A stretch of 64,000 nucleotides of DNA from positions 4,567,596 through 4,631,595 of the forward strand of contig NZ_CP052757.1 of assembly GCF_009708005.2 (NCBI RefSeq). The letters are read 5' to 3'. The DNA is from Cellulosimicrobium protaetiae (lineage in GTDB: Bacteria; Actinomycetota; Actinomycetes; Actinomycetales; Cellulomonadaceae). How positions within the stretch are numbered: the first letter of the stretch is position 1; each line of letters begins with the position of its first letter. This document shows positions 33,775 to 42,094 of this stretch, piece after piece. Both the position numbers and the translations under genes were made by a program. A model generated the notes under the pieces. The model searched no databases, was not told where the DNA came from, and was given only the letters and a program-made list of their open reading frames with translations.

Positions 33775-35841
33775 TCAGGAGTCGGCGGACCGGGAGGCGA
33801 TCAACCGGGTGGTCGCGCGGCGAAGACCGAGGACCACCGAACAGACGGCAAGGGCCGCGACGGCGACCGCGATACCCAGGCGCCACTGCGCCGCCTGCCC
33901 GGCGAACACCGCTGCCTGCAGCCTCGCGGCCTGCTGACCCAGCACCGCGCCGGCACCGATCACCAGCGCGGCAAGGAAGAGCTCGAGCAGCAGGACGAGA
34001 CGGTGGGAGTACCAGGCCGGCCACCCCGTGATGTACCGGACGTAGACGAGCTGGGCCGACCGACGGACATGGACCGCGCTCACGCTGACGGCCGTCACGA
34101 CCATCACCACGACGGCCACCGCCAGGCTCAGCAGCGAGATCCGGAGGTCCTTCACCACCTCGGCGTACTGCGCGGCGGAGTGCTGCCTGGCTGACCAGAT
34201 CCCGTTGACGATCGAGCCGACCTCGTGCTCCGCGACGTACCGTTCGGCGGTCGCGGCGTCGTCGAACACGATGTTGCCCGTCGTGAGGTAGCCGCCCCAG
34301 AACGGCTCCGGCAGCACGTCCGTCCCCGACGGAAGGACGACCAGCACGGCGTCGTGCAGCAGTGCCGCGCCGCGCACGTCGTCCAGCGTGCCGTAGACGA
34401 ACTGGTCCTGGTCCGCGGCCATCTCCCTGGAGACCAAGCGGTTCGAGTCCGGGTCACCGCCCAGGGTCGCGTACGCCGCCCCCTCGCGGGCGGACTCCTC
34501 GCAGCCCGGCGGAGCGAGGACGGTCACGGCGTCGTCGGCGACGTCGGTCACGCGAGCTCCCGAACCGTCCAGGACCCGCTGCCGGTCGAGGTAGGTGTCG
34601 CTGACGAGCAGCACCGGGCACGGCAACGACCGCGTCTGGCGCGGCGCGCCGCGGCCCGGCGTACCGGTCGTCGAGACGTCGGCCGTGACGTCGTCGACCA
34701 GGACCGCGTCACCGTCGTCCACGGCAGCGTGCGCCATCGCTCCGTACCGGCTCTCCAGCTCCGGGTCGTCACCGCCCATCTGCCCCGACAGCCGGACGTA
34801 CACGGCGTCGGCTGCCGTCGCCCACCGTTCCTGCTCGGCCGACCTGTCGGCCACCTGCATCGCCGACTGCACGGTCGTGAACGCGACGCCTGCCGCCAGC
34901 AGGACGCCGACGACCCGGATCCCGAGGATGCCGCCCAGGGCCCAGCCCGCGGAGAACTGCCCCTTGACCGCGGCCAGGACCGGTACCCTGAACGCGAGCC
35001 CGGCCGCGCCCAGGTGCGCCACGACGATCACGCCGAGAAAGACCGCGACGACGGCCAGGACCACCACGAGCAGCTCCCCCGCCCGCGCTCCCCGGTTGAA
35101 GAACCACAGCACCGCGCCACCGACGAGTGCCGTCACCGCCGCGCTCAGCGCGACCAACCTGCCCGCCTCCGTCAGGTCGCGTCGCAGCGCGACACCGAAG
35201 GACCGACCCTGGAGCCGCTGCACGCCGTACGACTCGGCGCTCATCACGACGCCGCCGCCGACCATGACCACCAGGGCCAGGAGCGAGACGGCCGCCGCGG
35301 TACCCGTCACGGGGCCCAGGAACGCGGCACCGTCCGTCACGAGGTCACCGACGCGCCCCGGGTACGGCGCGACCTCCCCGGTGATCCCCAGGCTCCCCAT
35401 CGCGGCGAGGAAGGCCTCCGCATCGGCACGGTCGCCCCAGACGACGTAGTACCCCCGCGGATCCACGTCGCCGATGTCGGCGAACGGGCGGTACTCCTCC
35501 TCGATCTGCGGCGAGAAGTGGCGATAGCCGTCGGCCAGCCGTCTCGCCACCTCGCCGTCGCTCGTGCCCGCGATCGCGAACACGTGCTTGTGGTGCGTCG
35601 GGTCCGACATGTCGAACGACACCATGCCGATGTCGGCGCCCGCCGCCACCGCCGTCTCCTGGAGCACGGGGGCCAGGTCGGTCGCCGACAGCCGCCCGTC
35701 GGTGCTGATCTGCTGCGCCACGACCTGGAACTCGGCACCCGCTCCCTCGACCTCGTCGAAGGCGAGGAAGAGCTGGAGCGCGAGGAACGCAGGAAGGACG
35801 ACGCCGAGCACGTAGGCGGTGCGGACGAGTCGGGGCAGCAT
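33775..35841 (-). CDS. Bacteriocin-associated FtsX/DUF1430-like permease
   Basis: This 688-residue membrane protein would pair with the ATPase downstream. TM1 (VRTAYVLGVVLPAFLALQLFLAF) is followed by an extracytoplasmic domain (to about residue 165), a first bundle of helices (GTAAAVSLLALVVMVGGGVVM through the RVVGVLLAAGVAFT region), a second extracytoplasmic domain (about 335-555), and a final three-helix bundle (LRISLLSLAVAVVVMVVTAVSVSAVHVR onward). This two-bundle plan matches the integral membrane proteins that accompany lactococcin-972-type bacteriocins and are thought to give immunity or export. It is 84 bases downstream of the bacteriocin gene, behind a hairpin. Confidence 0.85.
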   Translation of the reverse strand: MLPRLVRTAYVLGVVLPAFLALQLFLAFDEVEGAGAEFQVVAQQISTDGRLSATDLAPVLQETAVAAGADIGMVSFDMSDPTHHKHVFAIAGTSDGEVARRLADGYRHFSPQIEEEYRPFADIGDVDPRGYYVVWGDRADAEAFLAAMGSLGITGEVAPYPGRVGDLVTDGAAFLGPVTGTAAAVSLLALVVMVGGGVVMSAESYGVQRLQGRSFGVALRRDLTEAGRLVALSAAVTALVGGAVLWFFNRGARAGELLVVVLAVVAVFLGVIVVAHLGAAGLAFRVPVLAAVKGQFSAGWALGGILGIRVVGVLLAAGVAFTTVQSAMQVADRSAEQERWATAADAVYVRLSGQMGGDDPELESRYGAMAHAAVDDGDAVLVDDVTADVSTTGTPGRGAPRQTRSLPCPVLLVSDTYLDRQRVLDGSGARVTDVADDAVTVLAPPGCEESAREGAAYATLGGDPDSNRLVSREMAADQDQFVYGTLDDVRGAALLHDAVLVVLPSGTDVLPEPFWGGYLTTGNIVFDDAATAERYVAEHEVGSIVNGIWSARQHSAAQYAEVVKDLRISLLSLAVAVVVMVVTAVSVSAVHVRRSAQLVYVRYITGWPAWYSHRLVLLLELFLAALVIGAGAVLGQQAARLQAAVFAGQAAQWRLGIAVAVAALAVCSVVLGLRRATTRLIASRSADS

Positions 35842-35883
35842 GAGGGCTCATTCCGGACGGGCTGACGGCAGAGACGGAGCAGC

Positions 35884-35913
35884 GCGGGGCGGGGCCGTCG
35901 GGCCCCGCCCCGC
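35884..35913 (-). terminator. Hairpin between bacteriocin and permease genes
   Basis: A perfect 13-bp GC stem (35884-35896 with 35901-35913) and loop GTCG follows the bacteriocin stop codon. With no separate promoter evident for the permease, it could be a partial terminator that keeps bacteriocin mRNA more abundant than transporter mRNA. Confidence 0.85.
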
Positions 35914-35925
35914 TGGACGATCAGG

Positions 35926-36222
35926 TCAGCACGACGTGTCGTACCACGCCTTGTCGGCCACGAACGGCCGGCTGGGCGCGTCGGCCATCGACCACCGACC
36001 GGCCGAGGCGTAGTCCTTCTCGTAGTAGGTCCCCTGCACGGACGACCCGTGGCACTTGGAGCCGTGGTGGTAGTCGGACCAGACGATCCCCCCGCTGACA
36101 CCGTGGTCCCACGTCCCGCCGCCGACGTACGAGATCGTCGCGTACGCGGTGCCCGCGCCACCCGCCACGGCAGCGATCGCCAGGACGACGGCAGCCGCGG
36201 GCTTCCGGAGCTTTCCGAACAT
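35926..36222 (-). CDS. Lactococcin-972-family bacteriocin precursor
   Basis: The 98-residue precursor has a Sec signal peptide (KLRKPAAAVVLAIAAVAGGAGTAYA) with likely cleavage after Ala28. The mature part is about 70 residues. The stretch YVGGGTWDHGVSGGIVWSDY, then HHGSKCHGSSVQG, matches the lactococcin 972 family, whose archetype binds lipid II and blocks septum formation. This mature peptide has two Cys (57 and the C-terminal residue 98) that could form a disulfide; a C-terminal Cys is notable. The ATG follows AAGGGGGA. A regulator gene lies upstream, permease and ATPase downstream, all on the same strand. Confidence 0.92.
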   Translation of the reverse strand: MFGKLRKPAAAVVLAIAAVAGGAGTAYATISYVGGGTWDHGVSGGIVWSDYHHGSKCHGSSVQGTYYEKDYASAGRWSMADAPSRPFVADKAWYDTSC

Positions 36223-36343
36223 CTGTCTCCCCCTTGCTTGGACTGTGCTGGACAGGTGTCGCGGCGCCACGACGTCGTCCAGGGTGCCCGTGACGCGGCG
36301 GTCACCCAACCCGTACGGCACGGGCCCGACCTCGCCCGGCGCG

Positions 36344-37015
36344 CTACCAGGGAACCCGCGAACCCGGTGCCGGGACGTAGGGGTGCAGGAGGGCGAACTC
36401 GACGAGCGCCTCCTGGATCCACCCCGCCCGCCGGTGCCCGGGGTCAGGCACCTTGAGCTGCTCGGCGAGCTGGACCAGGTGCTCCTGCACCGTCCGGTGC
36501 GAGATGCCCAGCCGCGCACCGATCTCGCGCGCCGTGGGCAGCGGGACGGTGCTGTCGCCGCGCATCCGGTCCTGGACGAGCGCGGCCATGACCGTGTGGC
36601 GCCGGCTCCCCGGGTCGAGACCCCAGGACTCCCGCACCCGGCCGACGCACCGGGCCTCGACCACGGCGCCCTGCTCCGGCCCGAGGACCGTGAGGACGTG
36701 ACCGGCCGCCCCCGAGATCCCGGCGAGGTCGAACGGGGGCGTCGTCGCGCACCCGGGCAGCAGCCGCAGCCGGTCGCCGGGGTCGTCCAGGTTCCAGACG
36801 CGCAGCGGCATCACCGCGCTCCGGTTGGCCAACCGCCACCCGTGCTCGTCCGCCACGACCGATCCCGCCACGCCCTCGACGTAGAGGTCCGGCGACGGGC
36901 AGCAGCCGTCGGTACAGCCGTGGAACTGGAGCACCCTTCCTGCGGGCGCGTCGGCCGACCGGTGGGCGCGCCGCCCACCCCGTTCGGCCCTGATGGTGAT
37001 CACCGTCTCCGGCAT
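36344..37015 (-). CDS. Putative regulator with FHA-like N-terminus and C-terminal HTH
   Basis: This 223-residue protein heads the bacteriocin gene group. The N-terminal part (about 1-95) is beta-rich with GRVLQFHGCTDGCCPSPDLYVEG and LANRSAVMPLRVWNLDDPGDRLRLLPG, resembling the FHA-like modules that precede HTH domains in some actinobacterial regulators. The cluster CTDGCC is unusual. The C-terminus carries an HTH, TAREIGARLGISHRTVQEHLVQLAEQLKV, of the LuxR/GerE-like class. No receiver domain is present. ATG at 37015 follows a GGGGGGAAG site. Control of the bacteriocin promoter, 121 bases downstream of its stop, is a reasonable inference. Confidence 0.68.
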   Translation of the reverse strand: MPETVITIRAERGGRRAHRSADAPAGRVLQFHGCTDGCCPSPDLYVEGVAGSVVADEHGWRLANRSAVMPLRVWNLDDPGDRLRLLPGCATTPPFDLAGISGAAGHVLTVLGPEQGAVVEARCVGRVRESWGLDPGSRRHTVMAALVQDRMRGDSTVPLPTAREIGARLGISHRTVQEHLVQLAEQLKVPDPGHRRAGWIQEALVEFALLHPYVPAPGSRVPW

Positions 37016-37167
37016 GCTCTTCCCCCCTGCTGTCGGACGCACGTCGTCCGCCCGGCGCCACCGTAGCGAGGTGGTCCCACGGCGCCACCCCGCGTCCACC
37101 GCTCTCCGCGCAGAGGTCGGGCGCCTCTCGGATGCAGCCCGGCCCGGGGCCCGCCTAGCCTGGGCTC

Positions 37168-38157
37168 ATGGCGGCGACGGCGCGCGTCATCGACATCCAC
37201 GTGGTCGCGGACTCGACGGGAGACACCGGGACCCGTGTCGCGCGCGCCACGCAGGCGCAGTTCCCGGGGCAGGCGGTCCGGGTCGTGCGGCACCCGCGCC
37301 TGCACACCGCGCAGGGCGTGGACGACGTCGTCGCCCAGCTCCGCGCGGACCCCGCCACGGCCGTCGTGTTCTGCACGGTCGTCGACGACGCGCTGCGCAC
37401 GCGCGTGCTCGACGCGTGCTCCGCGCTCGACGTCCCGTGCGCCGACCTGCTCGCCCCGGCCCTCGACGCGTTCACCGCGCGCACGGGCGCGCAGCCCGCG
37501 CGCGTCGTGCAGCCGGTCGGCCTCGCCGCCGACTACTTCGACCGCATCCACGCGATGGAGTTCGCCGTCGCGAACGACGACGGCCACCTGACCGACGGGC
37601 TCGACGACGCGCAGGTCGTGCTCGTCGGGGCGTCGCGCACGGGCAAGACGCCACTGTCGATGTACCTCGGGTACCTCGGCTACCCCACCGCCAACATCCC
37701 GCTCGTCCCGGGTGTCGCGCCTCCCCACGAGCTCTTCGAGGCCGAGCGCTGGAAGGTCGTGGGCCTGACGATCGACCCCGAGCGCCTGCTCGAGATCCGA
37801 CAGCGCCGCGTGCACGCGATGGGCGCCGCCGGCCTCGGGAGCCACCGAGGCACGGGGGGCACGGCGCTCGGCGGGTACGCGGACCTCGCGCGGATCCACG
37901 ACGAGCTCGACGAGGTCGCCCGGCTCCAGCGGCGCCTCGGCTGCCCCGTGCTCGACACGACGACGCTCGCGCTCGAGGAGGCCGCGGGGCGCGTCGTCGA
38001 GCTCGTCACCGCGCGGCGTCGGGCCCTGGTGCCTGACGACGCGACGCAGCCCCCGGGCGACGGCCTCGCCCGGGTGACCCCGCAGACCCTGCCGGCGGAC
38101 CGCCGTCGGGCAGGACCCCGCGCGGCCACCGCCGCCGACCACGAGGAGCAGCCATGA
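37168..38157 (+). CDS. ppsR: PEP synthase/PPDK regulatory kinase-pyrophosphorylase (DUF299)
   Basis: This bifunctional enzyme inactivates PPDK or PEP synthase by ADP-dependent Thr phosphorylation and reactivates it by Pi-dependent dephosphorylation. The 329-residue protein begins IDIHVVADSTGDTGTRVARA, has the P-loop LVGASRTGKTPLSMYL and the family string GYPTANIPLVPGVAPP. About 30 extra residues at the C-terminus are Ala/Arg-rich and probably disordered. It lies directly upstream of ppdK with an ATGA overlap, so it is the dedicated PPDK regulator. TAGCCT (37156-37161) is 6 bases before the ATG, suggesting a leaderless mRNA. Confidence 0.92.
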   Translation: MAATARVIDIHVVADSTGDTGTRVARATQAQFPGQAVRVVRHPRLHTAQGVDDVVAQLRADPATAVVFCTVVDDALRTRVLDACSALDVPCADLLAPALDAFTARTGAQPARVVQPVGLAADYFDRIHAMEFAVANDDGHLTDGLDDAQVVLVGASRTGKTPLSMYLGYLGYPTANIPLVPGVAPPHELFEAERWKVVGLTIDPERLLEIRQRRVHAMGAAGLGSHRGTGGTALGGYADLARIHDELDEVARLQRRLGCPVLDTTTLALEEAAGRVVELVTARRRALVPDDATQPPGDGLARVTPQTLPADRRRAGPRAATAADHEEQP

Positions 38158-40889
38158 GCGACCGGTACGTCTACGACCTCGCGGAGGGGCGCGCGGACAT
38201 GCGTGCCCTGCTGGGCGGCAAGGGCGCGGGGGTCGCGGAGATGCGCCGCATCGGCGTACCCGTGCCGGACGGCTTCACCGTGACGACGGCGGCGTGCGTC
38301 GCGGCCATGGAGCGTGGCGGGTCGTGGCCGGACGGGCTGTGGGACGAGGTGGTCGCGCACCTCGACGCGCTGGAGGGGCGCACGGGACGCCGGCTCGGCG
38401 CGCGCGAGCGCCCGCTGCTCGTGTCGGTGCGCTCGGGCGCGGTGTTCTCGATGCCCGGGATGATGGACACGATCCTCAACCTGGGGATCTCGGACGACTC
38501 GGTCGAGGGGCTCGCGGCCGAGGCCGGCAACGCGCGCTTCGCGTGGGACTCCTACCGACGGTTCGTGCAGATGTACGGCGAGGTCGTCGAGGGCGTGCCC
38601 GCCCACGCGTTCGCGGACGAGCTCGACGCGCTCAAGGCGCGCCGCGGCGTCGCGCAGGACACGGACCTGGACGCGGACGACCTGCGCGGGCTCGTCGCGA
38701 CGTTCCGCGCGGTCGCGCGGCAGCACACGGGCGAGGACCTGCCGACGGACCCGCGCGAGCAGCTCCGGCGGTCGGTCGACGCCGTGTTCGCGTCGTGGGG
38801 AAACCCCCGCGCGGCGGTGTACCGGAAGGCGAACGGGATCCCCGACGACCTCGGCACCGCGGTGAACGTCATGCAGATGGTGTTCGGCAACAAGGGCGCG
38901 ACGTCGGCCACGGGCGTGTGCTTCACGCGCAACCCGTCGACGGGCGCGAAGGAGCTCTACGGGGAGTTCCTCGTCGACGCACAGGGCGAGGACGTCGTCG
39001 CGGGCATCCGCACGCCCCGGCCCCTCGCCGAGATGGAGACCGTGCTGCCCGACGCGTTCCGCGAGCTGCTCGCGACGATGGACCGGCTCGAGCAGCACTA
39101 CGGCGACCTGCAGGACATCGAGTTCACCGTGGACGACGGCACGCTCTACCTCCTCCAGACCCGCACCGGGAAGCGCACCGCGCAGGCCGCGCTCCGCGTC
39201 GTGCGCGAGCTCGTCGACGAAGGCGTGATCGACCGGGACACCGCACTGCGACGCCTGGACCCGGCGCAGCTCGACCAGCTCTTGCACCCGGCGCTCGACC
39301 CCGGCCACGGCGCGACCCCGCTCACGCGCGGGCTCAACGCGTCCCCGGGTGCCGCCGTCGGCCGCGTGGTGCTCGACGCCGAGACCGCGGCCGAGCGCGG
39401 GAAGGCCGGCGAGGCGGTCGTGCTCGTCCGGTGGGAGACGAACCCCGACGACATCGCGGGCGTCATCGCCGCGCAGGGCGTCCTCACCGCGCACGGCGGC
39501 ATGACCTCGCACGCGGCGGTCGTGGCGCGCGGCATGGGCAAGCCGTGCGTCGCGGGCGCGGGTGCGCTGCGGATCGACACCGAGGGGCGCCGCGTCCTCG
39601 TCGGGGACCACGTGCTCACCGAGGACGACACGATCACGCTCGACGGGACGACGGGAGACGTCTACGCGGGCGCGCTGCCGCTCGTGCCGCCCCAGGTCAC
39701 GGACGACTTCCGGGCCGTGCTCGGCTGGGCCGACGACGTACGGCGGCTCGGCGTGCGCGCCAACGCCGACACGGGCGAGGACGCCGCGAAGGCGCGCGAG
39801 CTCGGGGCCGAGGGCATCGGCCTGTGCCGCACGGAGCACATGTTCATGGCGCCCGACCGGCTCCCCGTCGTGCGCGAGATGATCCTCGCGGAGGACGACG
39901 CCGCGCGCGCCGCGGCCCTCGACCGCCTGCTCCCCATGCAGCAGGCCGACTTCGAGGAGATCTTCGCCGCGATGTCCGGGCTGCCCGTGACGATCCGGCT
40001 CCTCGACCCGCCCTTGCACGAGTTCCTGCCCGACCTCGTCGAGCAGTCGCTCCTCGTGCAGCGGCTCGAGGACGAGGTCGGCGACACCGGCGCACCGCTG
40101 CACGGGACGGACGCCGTCTTCGAGGGCTGGGCCGCCGCGGCGGGCGGCGGGGAGACGACGGCGCGGCTCGCCCGGGCGCGCCGCCTCCTCGCGCAGGTGC
40201 GCCGGCTGAGCGAGACGAACCCCATGCTCGGCACGCGCGGCGTGCGGCTCGCGCTGCTGCACCCCCAGATCGCCGCGATGCAGGTGCGGGCGATCGCGCG
40301 CGCGGCCCTCGCGGTGCGCGCGGCCGGGCACGACCCGCACGTGGAGATCATGGTGCCGCTCGTCGGGTTCTCCGAGGAGCTGCGGCGGATGCGCGAGGTC
40401 GTCGACGCGACGATGGCGGAGGAGCTCGCGGGCGAGCCGCTGCCGTACGTCGTCGGGACGATGATCGAGCTGCCGCGCGCGGCGCTCGTCGCGGACCGCA
40501 TCGCGGAGCACGCGGAGTTCTTCTCGTTCGGCACGAACGACCTCACGCAGACGACGCTCGGCATCTCGCGCGACGACGCGGAGGGGTCGTTCCTCACCGC
40601 GTACCTGGAGGCGGGGGTCGTGGGCACGAACCCGTTCGCGACGATCGACCGGGACGGGGTCGGCGAGCTCGTGCACGTCGGGCTCGAGCGCGGGCGCCGC
40701 GCGCGGCCGGGCCTGCACGCCGGGGTGTGCGGCGAGCACGGCGGCGACCCGGCGTCCGTCGCGCTGTTCGACGAGATCGGCCTCGACTACGTGTCGTGCT
40801 CGCCGTACCGGGTGCCGATCGCACGGCTCGCGGCGGCGCGCTCGACGCTCGACCGCCGCGACGGCGCACGCACGACGCGTGACGCGTGA
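38154..40889 (+). CDS. ppdK: Pyruvate, phosphate dikinase
   Basis: PPDK converts pyruvate, ATP and Pi to PEP, AMP and PPi (reversibly). The 911-residue protein has the full family length. Visible elements are the ATP-grasp N-domain (LLGGKGAGVAEM; VSVRSGAVFSMPGMMDTILNLG), the phospho-His swivel domain GGMTSHAAVVARGMGKPCVAG (His about 453, preceded by the regulatory Thr), and the PEP-binding barrel ending in SFGTNDLTQTTLGISRDD and HAGVCGEHGGDP with the catalytic Cys near 859. It is coupled to its regulator upstream. Its final codons lie inside a 7-bp tandem repeat. Confidence 0.96.
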   Translation: MSDRYVYDLAEGRADMRALLGGKGAGVAEMRRIGVPVPDGFTVTTAACVAAMERGGSWPDGLWDEVVAHLDALEGRTGRRLGARERPLLVSVRSGAVFSMPGMMDTILNLGISDDSVEGLAAEAGNARFAWDSYRRFVQMYGEVVEGVPAHAFADELDALKARRGVAQDTDLDADDLRGLVATFRAVARQHTGEDLPTDPREQLRRSVDAVFASWGNPRAAVYRKANGIPDDLGTAVNVMQMVFGNKGATSATGVCFTRNPSTGAKELYGEFLVDAQGEDVVAGIRTPRPLAEMETVLPDAFRELLATMDRLEQHYGDLQDIEFTVDDGTLYLLQTRTGKRTAQAALRVVRELVDEGVIDRDTALRRLDPAQLDQLLHPALDPGHGATPLTRGLNASPGAAVGRVVLDAETAAERGKAGEAVVLVRWETNPDDIAGVIAAQGVLTAHGGMTSHAAVVARGMGKPCVAGAGALRIDTEGRRVLVGDHVLTEDDTITLDGTTGDVYAGALPLVPPQVTDDFRAVLGWADDVRRLGVRANADTGEDAAKARELGAEGIGLCRTEHMFMAPDRLPVVREMILAEDDAARAAALDRLLPMQQADFEEIFAAMSGLPVTIRLLDPPLHEFLPDLVEQSLLVQRLEDEVGDTGAPLHGTDAVFEGWAAAAGGGETTARLARARRLLAQVRRLSETNPMLGTRGVRLALLHPQIAAMQVRAIARAALAVRAAGHDPHVEIMVPLVGFSEELRRMREVVDATMAEELAGEPLPYVVGTMIELPRAALVADRIAEHAEFFSFGTNDLTQTTLGISRDDAEGSFLTAYLEAGVVGTNPFATIDRDGVGELVHVGLERGRRARPGLHAGVCGEHGGDPASVALFDEIGLDYVSCSPYRVPIARLAAARSTLDRRDGARTTRDA

Positions 40890-40930
40890 CGCATGACGCA
40901 TGACGCGTGACGCGTGACGCATGACGCGTC
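40875..40930 (+). repeat. 7-bp microsatellite at the ppdK stop codon
   Basis: Eight consecutive 7-base units, ACGCGTG or ACGCATG (last one ACGCGTC), run from 40875 to 40930. The ppdK stop codon (40887-40889) lies in the second unit. Each unit also reads TGA in one frame, so gain or loss of units would alter only the last few residues. Confidence 0.9.
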
Positions 40931-41032
40931 ACGGCGCGTCCGCGGCAGCCGCCCCCACAGCGCGGACCCAGGGCACGGACGCCGCCGCGGACGGAGGGTC
41001 CTTGGCCCCTCGCCTTCCGCAGGCCTTTCCCC

Positions 41033-41056
41033 TAGGATGCACTGGTCCAGACCACC
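41033..41056 (+). promoter_or_regulatory. ptsH promoter with DasR/NagR-type operator
   Basis: A TAGGAT -10 box (41033-41038) is followed at once by ACTGGTCCAGACCACC (41041-41056), with perfect arms TGGTC and GACCA. This matches the dre consensus ACTGGTCTAGACCACT of DasR-type GntR regulators. Binding there would cover the transcription start. Confidence 0.82.
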
Positions 41057-41076
41057 TGTCTGCCCGAGGAGCAACC

Positions 41077-41346
41077 ATGGACCGTGCCGTCGTCGTCGCG
41101 ATCACCGAGGGCCTTCACGCCCGCCCCGCCGCCCTGTTCGTCAAGGCGGCCGCCGCCCAGCCCGCGCCCGTGCGGATCGCCAAGCAGGGCGGCGACGCCG
41201 TCGAGGCGGCGAGCATCCTCAGCGTCATGACGCTCGGCGTGGCGGCCGGGGACGAGGTCGTGCTCTCGACCGACGACGAGGGCGACGACGCGAGCGCGTC
41301 GATCGACGCGCTCGCGACCTTCCTGGAGCAGACCGAGGTCGCCTGA
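41077..41346 (+). CDS. ptsH: Phosphocarrier protein HPr
   Basis: HPr carries phosphate from enzyme I to the EIIA proteins. The 89-residue protein has the active-site His14 in ITEGLHARPAALFVKAAA and the regulatory-type Ser46 within AASILSVMTLGVAAGDEV. Both are complete, although a cognate HPr kinase is not in the window. It is encoded alone, downstream of a DasR-type operator, and in the same region as EI and EII genes. ATG at 41077 follows GAGGAGC. Confidence 0.95.
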   Translation: MDRAVVVAITEGLHARPAALFVKAAAAQPAPVRIAKQGGDAVEAASILSVMTLGVAAGDEVVLSTDDEGDDASASIDALATFLEQTEVA

Positions 41347-41350
41347 GCAC

Positions 41351-41396
41351 GTCGGGCCCGTCGCCCGCGGCCGGACCCGCGCGCGGCGGGCCCGAC
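41351..41396. terminator. Hairpin between convergent ptsH and SRPBCC genes
   Basis: Arms GTCGGGCCCG (41351-41360) and CGGGCCCGAC (41387-41396) enclose a GC-rich 26-base region that can fold further. Confidence 0.8.
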
Positions 41397-41409
41397 CCGT
41401 GCCCCGCGC

Positions 41410-41856
41410 TCAGTGCCAGTCGCTGATCTGCACGTCGCGCGGCGCGGGTGCGCCGGCGCCCGTCTCCGCGAGCGCCTTGAGGCTCAGGAGGTACGACGCC
41501 CACTTGGTGCTGCAGTGGTGCATGAACTCCACCGGCTCGGCCCAGCCTCGGTGGCCGAACAGCACGATCGTCCAGTCACCGTCCTGGCGCAGGTCCCACT
41601 CGACGGTGGTGCCGACCCACTCCTCCGGCCCGTCGACGACGCGCCACACCACCCGTTCCGACGGCCGCAGCTCGACGACCTCCATGTCGAACCCGCCGAC
41701 CGGCGGAAACCGGAACGCGAGGACTCCCCCGACACCCTCGCTCCCCGTCGTATCCTCGGTCCACCAGCCCGCGAGACCGTCGACCGTGGTCAGCGCCCGG
41801 TACACCGCCTCCGGCGTCGACCCCTCGACGCCCACTCTGTGCAGGATGTCCACCAT
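41410..41856 (-). CDS. SRPBCC/AHSA1-domain protein
   Basis: This 148-residue protein has the START-like helix-grip fold of the AHSA1 family: EGSTPEAVYRALTTVDGLAGWWTEDT at the start, FRFPPVGGFDMEVVELRPSERVVWRV in the sheet and AEPVEFMHHCSTKWASYLLSLKALAETG as the long C-terminal helix. Such proteins bind small hydrophobic ligands and are usually next to an ArsR regulator. No ArsR gene is found here, and the upstream side is occupied by a palindrome and an IS element. Role unknown. Confidence 0.85.
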   Translation of the reverse strand: MVDILHRVGVEGSTPEAVYRALTTVDGLAGWWTEDTTGSEGVGGVLAFRFPPVGGFDMEVVELRPSERVVWRVVDGPEEWVGTTVEWDLRQDGDWTIVLFGHRGWAEPVEFMHHCSTKWASYLLSLKALAETGAGAPAPRDVQISDWH

Positions 41857-41960
41857 CGCCGCTCTCCCGTCCGTTCATGCAACTGACTGATTGCACATCA
41901 CGCTAGACCGGCCATCCGTCAAGCGCAACCCCAAAGTTGCACATGGTCCCCCGCAGGTGC

Positions 41961-42020
41961 GCCGAACCCGGGGTCGTTCCTCACCATGACGAGTCGGTGA
42001 GGAACAACCCCGGGTTCGGC
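41961..42020. repeat. Full-length GAACCCGGGG palindrome
   Basis: A 25-bp arm (41961-41985, beginning GCCGAACCCGGGGTCG) pairs with 41996-42020 with a single mismatch around a 10-base loop. The palindrome lies 22 bases left of the IS element. Before the IS insertion it would have been directly downstream of the ptsI stop codon, so it was probably the ptsI terminator. Confidence 0.88.
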
Positions 42021-42094
42021 AGCGAGGTCGCGCGCGGGCTAGGGCCTGTTTCGGAAGTGGTGTCTGACCTGCGGGTTCGGCATGCTGCGGGGTC

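Noticed and set aside
40594..40932. Minus-strand open frame encoding MTRHASRV-like peptide repeats
   Set aside because: It is only the 7-bp microsatellite read in the antisense frame, running opposite to ppdK codons, with no ribosome binding site.
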